A stretch of 64,000 bases of DNA from PFL42 sp963789825. GTDB lineage: Bacteria; Chloroflexota; Anaerolineae; Anaerolineales; E44-bin32. The DNA lies in contig CAWBME010000010.1 of the NCBI GenBank assembly GCA_963789825.1, forward strand, positions 136,746 through 200,745, read 5' to 3'. Positions 47,223 through 55,337 of this stretch are shown here, one piece after another. The position numbers were made by a program, and so were the translations under genes. Numbering within the stretch: the first letter of the stretch is position 1; every line of letters starts with the position of its first letter. Below the pieces are notes generated by a model that made no database searches, was not told the DNA's origin, and worked only from the letters and a program-made list of their open reading frames with translations.

Positions 47223-48267
47223 CTACTCGCCCGATGCCGGCGGTACAGAGCCGCCAGGGGTTAGCGTCGGCAGCGGCAGCAGATACGGATTGTCGTTCGG
47301 GACCAGCATCACCTGGATCCCGGGCGCCAGCCGCTGGATGTACTCATAGTTCAACAACGCCGGGTTGCTGCGCAGGGCGGCGCCCAGCAGCTCGAGCGCC
47401 TTGGCCTGAGCTTCGGCCTCAATCAGGTTGGACTTGGCCTTGCCTTCGGCATCGATCACCAGCGCGTCGGCTCGGCCCTGGGCCGTCTGCCGAGCTTGCT
47501 CCGCTTCCTGCTTGCGCTGCTGGACGATCAACTCCGCCTGCTGGGCCAACTGCTCGGCGATCTGCTTCTGCTCCACCGAGGCGGCGTACTCCGGCGAGAA
47601 GGTGATATTGCGCAGGATGAAATCGACCAGCACCAGGCCATTCTCTTCCAACTTATCGGCCATGGCGGTTTCCATGCTGGACTGGAAGGCATCGCGTTGG
47701 CTGGACACGATCTCTTCGACGCCGTACTGCGAAGCGGCGTTGCGGATGATGCCGCGCGACGTGGGGCCGGATGAGCTCGTCGGTGTAGCGGTTCTTCCAG
47801 GCGATGTGCACGCCGATGACCTCATTCGGGTCGATGGCGTAAATGACCGAGGCGTCAATGAAAAGCTCCTGCCCATCGGACGTTCGGGCCGTCACCGAGT
47901 CATCCCCCTGGATAGCGCCCTCCAACGGGGCAATCGACATGGTGTAGGTCTGGCGCGAGATCGGGTAGAGGACAACGGTCTCGAAGAAGGGGACCACCCA
48001 GCGCAACCCGGGCTGGAGCGTCTCTTCCCGGTAGCCCTTGGGCGCCAGAGCGGAGATCACCACGCCGCGCTCCTCCGGTTGGATGAAGACCAACCCGGCG
48101 GCGACGAGCGTGAGCAAGATAGCGATGCCGACGATCGCTAGGACGACGGTGCCGGACTTGCGCATCGGCTGGCCGCGCCCGGCCCGCATCACCGAGATCG
48201 CAATCACCGCAATCGCCGCCAACCACGCCAGCGACGCCATCAATCGGACAACCTGTGCAACGTTCAT
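47223..48267 (-). CDS. SPFH/prohibitin-family membrane protein (frameshift)
   Basis: Two hydrophobic N-terminal helices (about 8-27 and 38-60) are followed by the SPFH (Band 7) domain: FIQPEERGVVISALAPKG, LQPGLRWVVPFFETVVLYP and DGQELFIDASVIYAIDP. The frame is broken near 47765 within DELIRP. The other frame continues SRGIIRNAASQYGVEEIV, a long Gln/Glu/Ala-rich helix (QKQIAEQLAQQAELIVQQRK) and the C-terminal oligomerisation part. This is a prohibitin-like scaffold of about 347 aa, probably organising membrane microdomains or proteases. No partner protease is nearby. ATG 48267 has AGGAGG 6 nt upstream. Confidence 0.85.
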
Positions 48268-48311
48268 TCAAGCCTCCTGGAAACCTCAACGCTGAACTGA
48301 AGTTCGAGACG

Positions 48312-48320
48312 ATTATAGCA
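48312..48320 (-). promoter_or_regulatory. Consensus extended -10 promoter of the SPFH gene
   Basis: TGC-TATAAT on the minus strand, a perfect extended -10, about 45 nt before ATG 48267. Confidence 0.6.
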
Positions 48321-48365
48321 GGTGGCCCCCGGCCGTCGCCTGACGTTGCCCTGACCGGAGCGCCA

Positions 48366-48374
48366 TGCTAGCAT
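48366..48374 (+). promoter_or_regulatory. Extended -10 of the PyrK-like gene, leaderless
   Basis: TGC-TAGCAT ends 6 nt before the GTG at 48381. Transcription would begin at the start codon, and no ribosome site is visible. Confidence 0.45.
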
Positions 48375-48380
48375 CCGCCC

Positions 48381-49076
48381 GTGCGTCGGATCCCGACAGA
48401 AGTACACTCGCTCGGCCTGGACGCCCTCGGCGAGCCGGTTCTCCGCCTGCGCACGCCGCAGACCTGGCACATCGACGCCGGACAGGCTGTGCTGGCGGAG
48501 CTCGGCGAGAGCTGTGGCCTGCTCACTGCGCTCTTCCCGAGCGAGATCACGCCCGGCCTCGTCTCGTTCCCCATCGATGCGGACAACCCCCTCAGGCCGG
48601 GGATGCCGCTCAGCCTAGCCGGGCCGATTGGCGCCGGCTTCCAGCCCCCTGCGGCCTCGCGCCGCTGGCTGTTGGCGAGCAGCGAGCCTGTCCCTCGCCG
48701 TCTGCTACCGCTGCTCAGCCAGGGGATCCAGCGGGAGGTCGAGATCGTGTTTGCCGGCGAGCCGCCGGCGCACGGTCTGCCGCGTTCGATCGAAGTCGTG
48801 AGCCACCTGGACCAGGCCCTCGGCTGGGCGGACTACCTGGCGCTCGACAGCTCCCGTCGGGCGCTCCCCGGCATGCTGGTATCCCTGGCTGGCGCGGGCG
48901 TCGTTGCGGCGGCGCTAGCCGCCGAGATCCTGGTGGCGAGCGAGATCCTCTGCGGCTGGGGAGGCTGCGGGGCATGCGCCGTGCACGGCGGGCGTGGCTG
49001 GTACCTGGCCTGCGTCGATGGGCCCGTGCGCCCGCTCAGTTCGCTGCTCGAAGGGAACGGCCGCCGTGGCGCTTGA
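48381..49076 (+). CDS. PyrK-like electron-transfer subunit
   Basis: A 231-aa protein resembling the iron-sulfur flavoprotein subunit of class 1B dihydroorotate dehydrogenase. The C-terminus has the [2Fe-2S] cysteine pattern CGWGGCGACAV ... ACVDGPV. The N-terminal FAD-binding half is short and its usual RPFS-type motif is not obvious. Immediately followed (11-nt overlap) by a PyrD-like gene, the arrangement of pyrK-pyrD. It may pass electrons from NADH to the partner or be a diverged relative with another substrate. Confidence 0.7.
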   Translation: MRRIPTEVHSLGLDALGEPVLRLRTPQTWHIDAGQAVLAELGESCGLLTALFPSEITPGLVSFPIDADNPLRPGMPLSLAGPIGAGFQPPAASRRWLLASSEPVPRRLLPLLSQGIQREVEIVFAGEPPAHGLPRSIEVVSHLDQALGWADYLALDSSRRALPGMLVSLAGAGVVAAALAAEILVASEILCGWGGCGACAVHGGRGWYLACVDGPVRPLSSLLEGNGRRGA

Positions 49077-49854
49077 GCTGTCCAGCGGCAAGACCGAAGT
49101 CCGACTGGAGAGACCCTGGCTCAACCTGCCCGGAACGCTGGGCTTCTCCGATGAAGCACGCACTGCCCTCGATCTGGGTCAGTTGGGTGCGCTGGTCACC
49201 AACCCGGTCAGCCTGGCGCCACGCCAGCCGGCGAACCCGCCCCAGGCGCTGCGCTATCCCGGCGGGCTGCTGCTGCACACCGGCCACGCCAACCCGGGCC
49301 TGCGTCGCGTCGTTCGACGTCATGCGCCGCGCTGGGCCAGCCTATCCGTTCCGGTCCTGGTCAGTGTGCTGGCTCACGACGAACGCGAACTGGCGCGCCT
49401 CGTCACCGGGCTGGACGGTGTCCCCGAGGCCTCCGGTCTGGTGCTGATGCTCCCGCTGGGAGAACTCGAGGCTGTGAGCCGCTGGGTGCAGTTGGCGCAG
49501 GGGCTGGAGCGGCCGGTGGTAGCGCTGATGCCGCTTGGCGTGCCAAGCGAAGCTGCGCTGGCTGCAGCCGAGGCCGGTGCCTCCGCCATCCTGCTGGGCC
49601 CGCCGCGCGGCGCCCTCGAGTGCGACGACCGCTGGGTCGAGGGCAGGCTGTACGGACCCGGGCTGTACCCGCTCGCGCTGCAGGCCGCCCGCGAGCTGGC
49701 GCCGATCCTGCCGGTCCCGCTCATTGTCTCCGGGGGGATCGCCACGCCAGCGCAAGCGCGCGCCTGCCTGCAAGCCGGCGCGGCCGCCGTCGGGCTGGAC
49801 TTCATCTTGTGGAAGAACCCGCAGGGGTTTCTCGCCGACGCGGCCTGGGCCTGA
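49066..49854 (+). CDS. Dihydroorotate dehydrogenase-like flavoprotein
   Basis: A TIM-barrel flavoprotein of about 262 aa from GTG 49066. Family features include GGLLLHTGHANPGL, the phosphate-binding VSGGIATPAQARACLQAGA and the AVGLDFILWKNP end. The NxSCPN-type segment carrying the catalytic Cys/Ser of true dihydroorotate dehydrogenases is absent (that region reads LVLMLPLGELEAV), so activity on dihydroorotate is doubtful. Overlap with the PyrK-like gene implies a two-subunit enzyme. No other pyrimidine genes are in the window. Confidence 0.65.
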   Translation: MALELSSGKTEVRLERPWLNLPGTLGFSDEARTALDLGQLGALVTNPVSLAPRQPANPPQALRYPGGLLLHTGHANPGLRRVVRRHAPRWASLSVPVLVSVLAHDERELARLVTGLDGVPEASGLVLMLPLGELEAVSRWVQLAQGLERPVVALMPLGVPSEAALAAAEAGASAILLGPPRGALECDDRWVEGRLYGPGLYPLALQAARELAPILPVPLIVSGGIATPAQARACLQAGAAAVGLDFILWKNPQGFLADAAWA

Positions 49855-50313
49855 TCAGCCGCCGGCGGCGGACGGCGCCCGCTCCAGCACGATCGTCACT
49901 GGGCCATCGTTCACGATCTCGACGGTCATGTGGGCGCCGAAGACGCCGAGTTGCACCGGCACCCCCTGCGCCGCGAGGTGATCGGCGAAGCGCCGCACCA
50001 GCGGCTCCGCCAGCTCGGGCGGGGCGGCGTCGGTGAAGCTCGGCCGCCGACCTTTGCGGGCATCGGCGTACAGCGTAAACTGCGAAACGACCAGCGCTTC
50101 GCCGCCGACATCCAGCAGCGAACGGTTGGTCAGCCCCTGATCGTCCTCGAACACTCGCAGGTGGCCCACCTTCTCGGCCAGCCAGGTGGCCTCGGCCTCG
50201 GTGTCCCCGTGCCCGACTCCGACGAGCACATTCAGCCCAGCGCCGATCTCGGCCACCAACTGACCGTCGACCGAGACCGCGCTGCGGCGGACGCGCTGCA
50301 GCACCAGCCTCAC
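49855..50313 (-). CDS. dtd: D-aminoacyl-tRNA deacylase
   Basis: Proofreading enzyme that frees D-amino acids (and glycine) from mischarged tRNA. The 152-aa protein has the family motifs SQFTLYAD and NDGPVTIVLE (usual GPVT), plus the N-terminal MRLVLQRVRRSAVSVDG. Its stop codon abuts that of the PyrD-like gene on the other strand with no gap. It lies 18 nt downstream of trpS in the same direction and is probably co-transcribed with trpS and the selenoprotein gene, a small translation-linked cluster. Confidence 0.96.
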   Translation of the reverse strand: MRLVLQRVRRSAVSVDGQLVAEIGAGLNVLVGVGHGDTEAEATWLAEKVGHLRVFEDDQGLTNRSLLDVGGEALVVSQFTLYADARKGRRPSFTDAAPPELAEPLVRRFADHLAAQGVPVQLGVFGAHMTVEIVNDGPVTIVLERAPSAAGG

Positions 50314-50331
50314 CGCCGGACGCCTCCGACC

Positions 50332-51321
50332 TCAGGGAAGCCCGACGGCATCGCGCACCTCGGCCATCGTCGCCTGGGCGATGGTCCGCGCCCGCTGCTC
50401 CCCGTCGCGCAGAATGTCCCAAATCTCATCCGGCCGGGCCGACAGTGCCAGTCGCTTCTGGCGAAACGGCGCCAGGTGCTCGTTCAGGTTGGCGGCGAAC
50501 TGCTGCTTGCAGTCGACGCAGCCGATCCCGGCCCGGCGGCACTCGACGTCGATGCTGGCCACCTGATCCGCCGGCGAGAAGATGCGGTGCATCGAGAACA
50601 CGTTGCACACCTCGGGTCGTCCGGGATCGGTTCGCCGCATCCGCTGCGGATCCGTGACCATGGTCATCACTCGCTTGACCGTTTCGTCCTCGCTCGCCGC
50701 CAGCTCGATGTGGTTGTTCAGGCTCTTGCCCATCTTCTGCTGGCCGTCGGTGCCCAGCACCTTGGGCACTTCGGTGATCTTCATCTCCGGCTCGATCAGC
50801 AGCGCCTTGCCGTAGCGGTAGTTGAACGAGCGCACCACCTCGCGGGCGAACTCGATATGCGGCGCCTGGTCGACCCCGACCGGAACGAAGGAGGCCTTGT
50901 ACAGGGCGATGTCGGCCGCCATCAGCACCGGGTATCCCACCAGGCCGTAGTTGACGTTCTGCGGCTGCAGCCGGACCTTTTCCTTGAACGTCGGCAGGTC
51001 GGTGAGCTTGCCCAGCGGCGTGACCATCGAGAACAGCGTGTGCAGCTCGGTGACCTCCGGCACATGCGACTGGATGAAGACGATGGTCTCCTCCGGACGG
51101 ATCCCGGCGGCCAGCCAGTCGAGCGCCATCTCACGCGTGCTCTCCCGCAAGGACTGCGTCTCATCCAGCGTCGTGAGCGCATGCAGGTCGACGATGCAGT
51201 AGATGCAGTCGTAGGAGGCCTGCAGGTCGACGTAGTTGCGGATGGCGCCCAGGTAGTTGCCCAGGTGCTGGCGGCCCGTTGGCCGGGCCCCGGAGAACAC
51301 GCGTTTGCGTTCGTCAGCCAC
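50332..51321 (-). CDS. trpS: Tryptophanyl-tRNA synthetase
   Basis: Class Ic synthetase of 329 aa. The ATP-binding HIGH-type motif appears as GRQHLGNYLG and KMSKS as QKMGKSLNN. The tryptophan pocket and the ALYKASFVPVGVDQAPHIE region are typical. Start is GTG 51321, only 3 nt after the stop of the upstream selenoprotein gene. The frame is intact. Confidence 0.97.
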   Translation of the reverse strand: MADERKRVFSGARPTGRQHLGNYLGAIRNYVDLQASYDCIYCIVDLHALTTLDETQSLRESTREMALDWLAAGIRPEETIVFIQSHVPEVTELHTLFSMVTPLGKLTDLPTFKEKVRLQPQNVNYGLVGYPVLMAADIALYKASFVPVGVDQAPHIEFAREVVRSFNYRYGKALLIEPEMKITEVPKVLGTDGQQKMGKSLNNHIELAASEDETVKRVMTMVTDPQRMRRTDPGRPEVCNVFSMHRIFSPADQVASIDVECRRAGIGCVDCKQQFAANLNEHLAPFRQKRLALSARPDEIWDILRDGEQRARTIAQATMAEVRDAVGLP

Positions 51322-51324
51322 AGC

Positions 51325-51567
51325 CTACCCGCCCTTCCCAAGTCGCTTGACCAAGCTCAAGACTTCGCCCGGCTCGGCATGCCGCCCGGTCTGCAGCTTG
51401 GAGTAGGCGAGCTTCCCATCGACTTCCACCTCGAATCGGCCGCTGTCGGACGGGACCAGCGTGATTGCCTCGATCCGCTCCTCGAATTCCTTCACCAGGT
51501 CGGCCATCAGACCGATGGCCCGATCGGTATAGTGTCAAACCGCGCAGTAGGTGATCGTGATACGCAT
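51325..51567 (-). CDS. SelW-like (Rdx family) selenoprotein with in-frame UGA
   Basis: From ATG 51567, with GGAGG 9 nt upstream, the frame reads MRITITYCAV, then TGA (51537-51535), then HYTDRAIGLMADLVKEFEER and on to TAG at 51325. Reading TGA as selenocysteine gives an 80-aa protein with the redox motif C8-A-V-U11, exactly where Rdx/SelW/SelT-family proteins have CxxU or CxxC. The family C-terminal pattern (PSDSGRFEVEVDGKLAYSK, then GRHAEPGEV) follows. A hairpin fitting a bacterial SECIS lies 21 nt after the UGA. It is probably a thioredoxin-fold redox protein. Without Sec insertion only a truncated 60-aa frame remains. Confidence 0.85.
51502..51520 (-). promoter_or_regulatory. Bacterial SECIS-like hairpin
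   Basis: GGCCATC (51520-51514), loop GGTCT (51513-51509), GATGGCC (51508-51502): a perfect 7-bp stem inside the coding region. The loop begins 22 nt after the UGA and, as RNA, is GGUCU, the same core as the E. coli fdhF SECIS loop recognised by SelB. Confidence 0.75.
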
Positions 51568-51652
51568 CCTACCCGGCCTCCAGAGCGCTGCCCTTGATTC
51601 GGGCGTCGGCTGGGGGGCAGTGTACTACAGGCGGAACAGGGCGGCCACGCGC

Positions 51653-51916
51653 GTCGGCCGAGGAGCTTGCTGAGAAACGAGCTTTCACCTCACCCCCTGA
51701 CCCCCTCTCCGCGGACTGCGCACGGGTACGCCATGAACCGTGGCGGAGAGGGGGAACAAGATCTTGGGGGGTGGAGCGAGCTTGGCTCCCCCACCCCCCA
51801 GGATATCCACCTCTTCCCCTGCGGGACTCGTGCGAGTCGCGGATGTCGGCTCATGCAGGGGGAGGGGCTAGGGGAGAGGGCTGGACGATCACACGTTCTT
51901 TTCAGCTGCCTGCTCG
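51653..51916. repeat. Dispersed palindromic repeat, copy 2
   Basis: Same orientation and nearly full-length match to 39598-39864, with a less perfect central hairpin (CTTGGGGGGTGG ... CCACCCCCCAGG). It ends 8 nt before the YtxH gene promoter. Confidence 0.8.
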
Positions 51917-51923
51917 GGGGGTA

Positions 51924-51932
51924 TGCTACAAT
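51924..51932 (+). promoter_or_regulatory. Extended -10 promoter of the YtxH gene
   Basis: TGC-TACAAT, about 30 nt before ATG 51962. Confidence 0.55.
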
Positions 51933-51961
51933 GTAGGCTACATTCTACAGAGGAGCCACCA

Positions 51962-52180
51962 ATGCGAGCAGTCATGGCCTTCCTGATCGGATTGATCACC
52001 GGAGCACTGATCGGTGCATCGACGGCGCTTCTCCTGACCCCGTACTCGGGCGACGAGTTCCGCGGCATGATCGGCGATCGCGCTAACGAGTTCTCGGGCG
52101 AGGTCCACGACGCCTATGCCATGCGCCGGGCCCAGCTCGAGGCCGAGCTGGAGAAACTGCGCCAGCGATCGCCCGCCTAG
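51962..52180 (+). CDS. YtxH-domain small membrane protein
   Basis: A 72-aa protein with one N-terminal Gly/Ala-rich membrane helix (MAFLIGLITGALIGASTALL) followed by LTPYSGDEFR and an amphipathic charged tail, the YtxH/GvpP-like pattern of stress-associated small proteins. AGGAG lies 6 nt before ATG 51962. The frame is open for a further 13 codons upstream, but that part lies at the promoter. Monocistronic, ended by a strong hairpin. Confidence 0.8.
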   Translation: MRAVMAFLIGLITGALIGASTALLLTPYSGDEFRGMIGDRANEFSGEVHDAYAMRRAQLEAELEKLRQRSPA

Positions 52181-52247
52181 CGCCAGCGCAAGGTTTCACC
52201 GGCCGGATGGGTAGCTGATCGGCCGGCAGATCCAAGCACAACAAGAA

Positions 52248-52274
52248 AAGCTGCGGGGCTCTGCCCCGCAGCTT
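52248..52274. terminator. Bidirectional terminator hairpin
   Basis: A perfect 12-bp stem (AAGCTGCGGGGC / GCCCCGCAGCTT) with loop TCT. The arms extend through CAACAAG and CTTGTTG. Between the convergent YtxH and protease genes. Confidence 0.8.
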
Positions 52275-52318
52275 GCTTGTTGCCCAGGCTTGGACGCCCG
52301 GCGGCTGGCCGCCGGATC

Positions 52319-54385
52319 TCAGCGGTCTTCGATGGCGAACTGATACTCGGCCGGCTGCCAACTGTGGCGCGTGGCCCCCATCACGACCAGGACCGCGCGA
52401 TCCACGCCGTCACCCAGGCTGAGGTCGATCTCCCCGCGCCGCCCGCCTTCGAGGGGGATTTCCGTCACGCGAACCTCATCGCCATATTCGACCAGCGCCA
52501 GGCGGAAGGTCTGCGGCAGACGGTTGTAGAGCCGGACGAACCCCGCCGGCTCCCAGCCCCCATCATCGGCCTCGAAATCGGTCTGATAGCCAACGGCGTC
52601 GATCTCCAGGTCGTCCACCATCAGCCCCTCGCCATTGACCGCCTGGTCGGTGACGTACTCGAAGCGCAGCAGGACTTCCTCACCGGCGAACTGAGAGAGA
52701 TCGACCGATTCTTGGATCCACTCGCCGCTCTCCCCGCCGCCGCTGTTGCCGGTGTAACCCCACCCGTACGAGTTGCCGAAGGGATCCTTGTCGGTGCCGG
52801 AAGGAGTCCGGATCATCTCCCAGGTCTCACCCCCGTCGGTCGAAGCCACCAGGTAGACGAAGTCCCACCCGTCCTCGATCTCGTGCCACAGCTTGTAGTC
52901 GAGGCTGATCGGGCCGGTAACGTCGGTGAAGTCGAAGGACCGCGTCAGCATCATGTCGGACTCGTCGCCGCGATTGGACCAGAAGGCGTAGTCCCCCGAG
53001 TAGGCGTCGGCCGGGATCACCGGGATCTCCGCCTGTCCTTCGAAGCGCAATCGGTAGTCCCCACGGCAGTCCATCTCAATGAAGTCGACGCCGTACTGAT
53101 TCACCGTGCGACTGTTCAGGTCGGCAGGGCAGTCGGATACACGATCGTTGACCGTGGCCGCAGGGGCTGAGGGATAGGACGGGTAGTGATAGCGTCCGTC
53201 GCCGACGCCGCCGTCCTGCAGCAGCGTGGCCACCGCCCAGTCGAGCAGGAAGTCCTCGGCCCGCAGCGGCTCGCCGCTGTCCGGATCGACCTCGCCGGTT
53301 TGCGCCAGCGCCTTATCGAATGAGTCGAGGCCATTGGCTTGCTGGGCTACCAGCGCCTGGGTGGCGTCCGAGCCGAAGCGGTCCATGAAGTAGGTCATCA
53401 CCAGGAAGGCCTGGCCGTAGTGCGCAGCATCGACATCCGGCGGCCAGAAGGTGAGCGGAAGATCCATGTCTTCGACAAACCAGTAGTCTGCCCCGCCTGG
53501 GTCATAGCCATTGATGAAGGTAGCCAGCTCGGAGAAACCCTCGTTCACCCAGCTCTCCTCGTTGCGATCCAAGTTGGCATGGATCATGTGCTGAAACTCG
53601 TGGGCCAGGGTCGAGTGGGCGTAGTCTTCCCCGAGACCGAGTGTGTCCGCGTTCAGGAAGAACATCTCGTGTTCGTTGGAGTACTTGTTGACCACTTGCG
53701 AGAGGCTGTCGTTCGACGAGAAGTATCCGGCGACCGAGTTCGCCGAGGCCGGACATGTACGCCATATACAGGTGCGGATCACCATCCACGCCCGGCGTCC
53801 ACTCACTGCCGAAGAACTCGCGGTTGGTTGGATAGGCCTTGCTCTCAAACTCGTCGACCAGGGTGCGGACATCACGCATGTCGACGTCCACGCCCTGCTC
53901 AACCCAAAAGTAGACGTGATCGGTGGCGTAGACCATCTCCAGATCCGCCTGGAACTGCTCATCGGTGTCGATATTGGAGCCCCAGAAGGTCCTGACCGTT
54001 CCTGCCGGGACCGGCGCGGCTGTCTCGGCTGCCACGCGCGGCGGGTTGGCGATGCCGCCCAGCCGCTCCTTGAGTTCGAGCTTGTCGGAAGCCGGCACGA
54101 TCGTCTCGATCAGCGTGGACAGGCTCTCCTCGGCCAGCGGATCGGCCGGCAGCTGCCGGCAGCGGCGTCGGCGCCTCGGTCGGCACGTCGGGATCGTCTC
54201 GCTCGGGCCCCGTTCGGCGCAAGAATTGGGGTCAGCGGACGGAAGAAGATGTCCTGCAGGTTCGAGAGCGTGGAAGAGGTGAAGGCAGCCGCCGCCGACA
54301 ACGGCAGGAGCAGACAACAGCAGCACAGCAACACCAACAGCGCACCACAAGCAATCCACCAACCAGAAGTCCTTCGGGTTCCCAT
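52319..54385 (-). CDS. Secreted M6-like metalloprotease (three frameshifts)
   Basis: Extracellular zinc peptidase related to immune inhibitor A. A signal or anchor helix (WIACGALLVLLCCCCLLLPL) starts the protein. Coding moves frame near 54210 and 54160, then through ADPLAEESLSTLIETIVPAS to a third shift near 53750 that leads to SVAGYFSSNDSLSQVV. The zinc site is HEFQHMIH with a downstream NEGFSELA Glu. A beta-rich C-terminal region follows (WDFVYLVASTDGGETWE, then LRFEYVTDQAVNGEG), typical of M6 proteins. Total about 688 aa. ATG 54385 has GGAG 9 nt upstream. Confidence 0.82.
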
Positions 54386-54414
54386 CAGACTAGCTCCTAT
54401 GCAACAGAGCGAGC

Positions 54415-54420
54415 ATTATA
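54415..54420 (-). promoter_or_regulatory. -10 box of the metalloprotease gene
   Basis: TATAAT on the minus strand about 30 nt before ATG 54385. No clear -35. Confidence 0.45.
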
Positions 54421-54469
54421 CCGAAGCTACATGGGAATCTGATGAGCCCACGCAGGCAGGGACCCAGGC

Positions 54470-55290
54470 GGCGCGCTTTGGCTGTCACCCCTGCGCAAGT
54501 CGCAGACACCCGGAGCGAAGTGGAGGGGTGCAGGGGTCCAGGAAAGGCGCCACGTCCGGCGCAGGCCGCTGCGAGAGGAGGGCGCCTGGGCGGGAACGCT
54601 AACGCTGCCCCCGTCGCCCCGCATGCAGATCCCCTGGATTCCCGCCTGCGCGGGAATGACAGCCCCTTCTTGGCTGTCACCCCTGCGCAAGTCGCAGACA
54701 CCCGGAGCGAGGTGGAGGGGTGCAGGGGTCCAGGAAAGGCGCCACGTCCGGCGCAGGACGCCACCGCGGAGCAGGATCGCCTGCGAGGGAACGCCAGCCC
54801 CGCCTGCCATCGCCCCGCTGCGGAGATTCCCCTGGATTCCCGCCTGCGCGGGAATGACAACCTCTTCTCGGGCCGTCGCCGTTGCACAAATCGCGGACGC
54901 CCGGAGCCAAGCGATGGTGTGCAGGGGTCCAGGCGCTGCGCTCGGCTGTCGCCCCTGCGCAAGTCGCGACACTCGGAGCGAAGGTATGCAGGAGTCCAGG
55001 CGACGTGCAGACGCCAGGGGCGACCCACCGCGGAACAGGATCGCCTGCGAGGGAATGCCAACGCCGCCCAGCCAACGCCCGGTGCGGAGCTCCCTGGATT
55101 CCCGCACCCTTCCGCTTCGCTTCGGGCATCTTCGACCTGCGCGGGAATGACAACCTCTTCTCGGCCGTCGCCGTTGCACAAATCGCAGACACCCGGAGCC
55201 AGGCGATGGTGTGCAGGGGTCTGGGCGAGGCGCCATGTCGAACGCAGTCGGCAGCGAGAGAATCCCCCTGCAGGGGAATGCCGGCGATGG
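54470..55290. repeat. Tandem array of REP-like hairpin repeats
   Basis: Five imperfect units begin near 54480, 54671, 54873, 54946 and 55162. Each starts with a form of CGTCRCCSYTGCRCAARTCGC and continues through ACCCGGAGC and TGCAGGGGTC. Several end with the hairpin ATTCCCGC-CTGC-GCGGGAAT (54638-54657, 54836-54855). One unit carries longer arms in the hairpin (about 55097-55145). The region is non-coding. Open frames across it are by-products of the repeats. Confidence 0.85.
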
Positions 55291-55337
55291 CGAATCAGCC
55301 GACGGTCCGACGGCGGCGCTTGGTGAAGTGCAGGACG

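Noticed and set aside
51325..51507. Stand-alone 60-aa protein starting after the TGA
   Set aside because: It would lack the redox Cys and first strand of the Rdx fold and has no ribosome site. The start at 51567 with UGA read-through explains the sequence better.
54470..55290. Possible CRISPR array
   Set aside because: Unit lengths vary from about 73 to 215 bp, the repeats are imperfect hairpins, there are no regular spacers and no cas genes.
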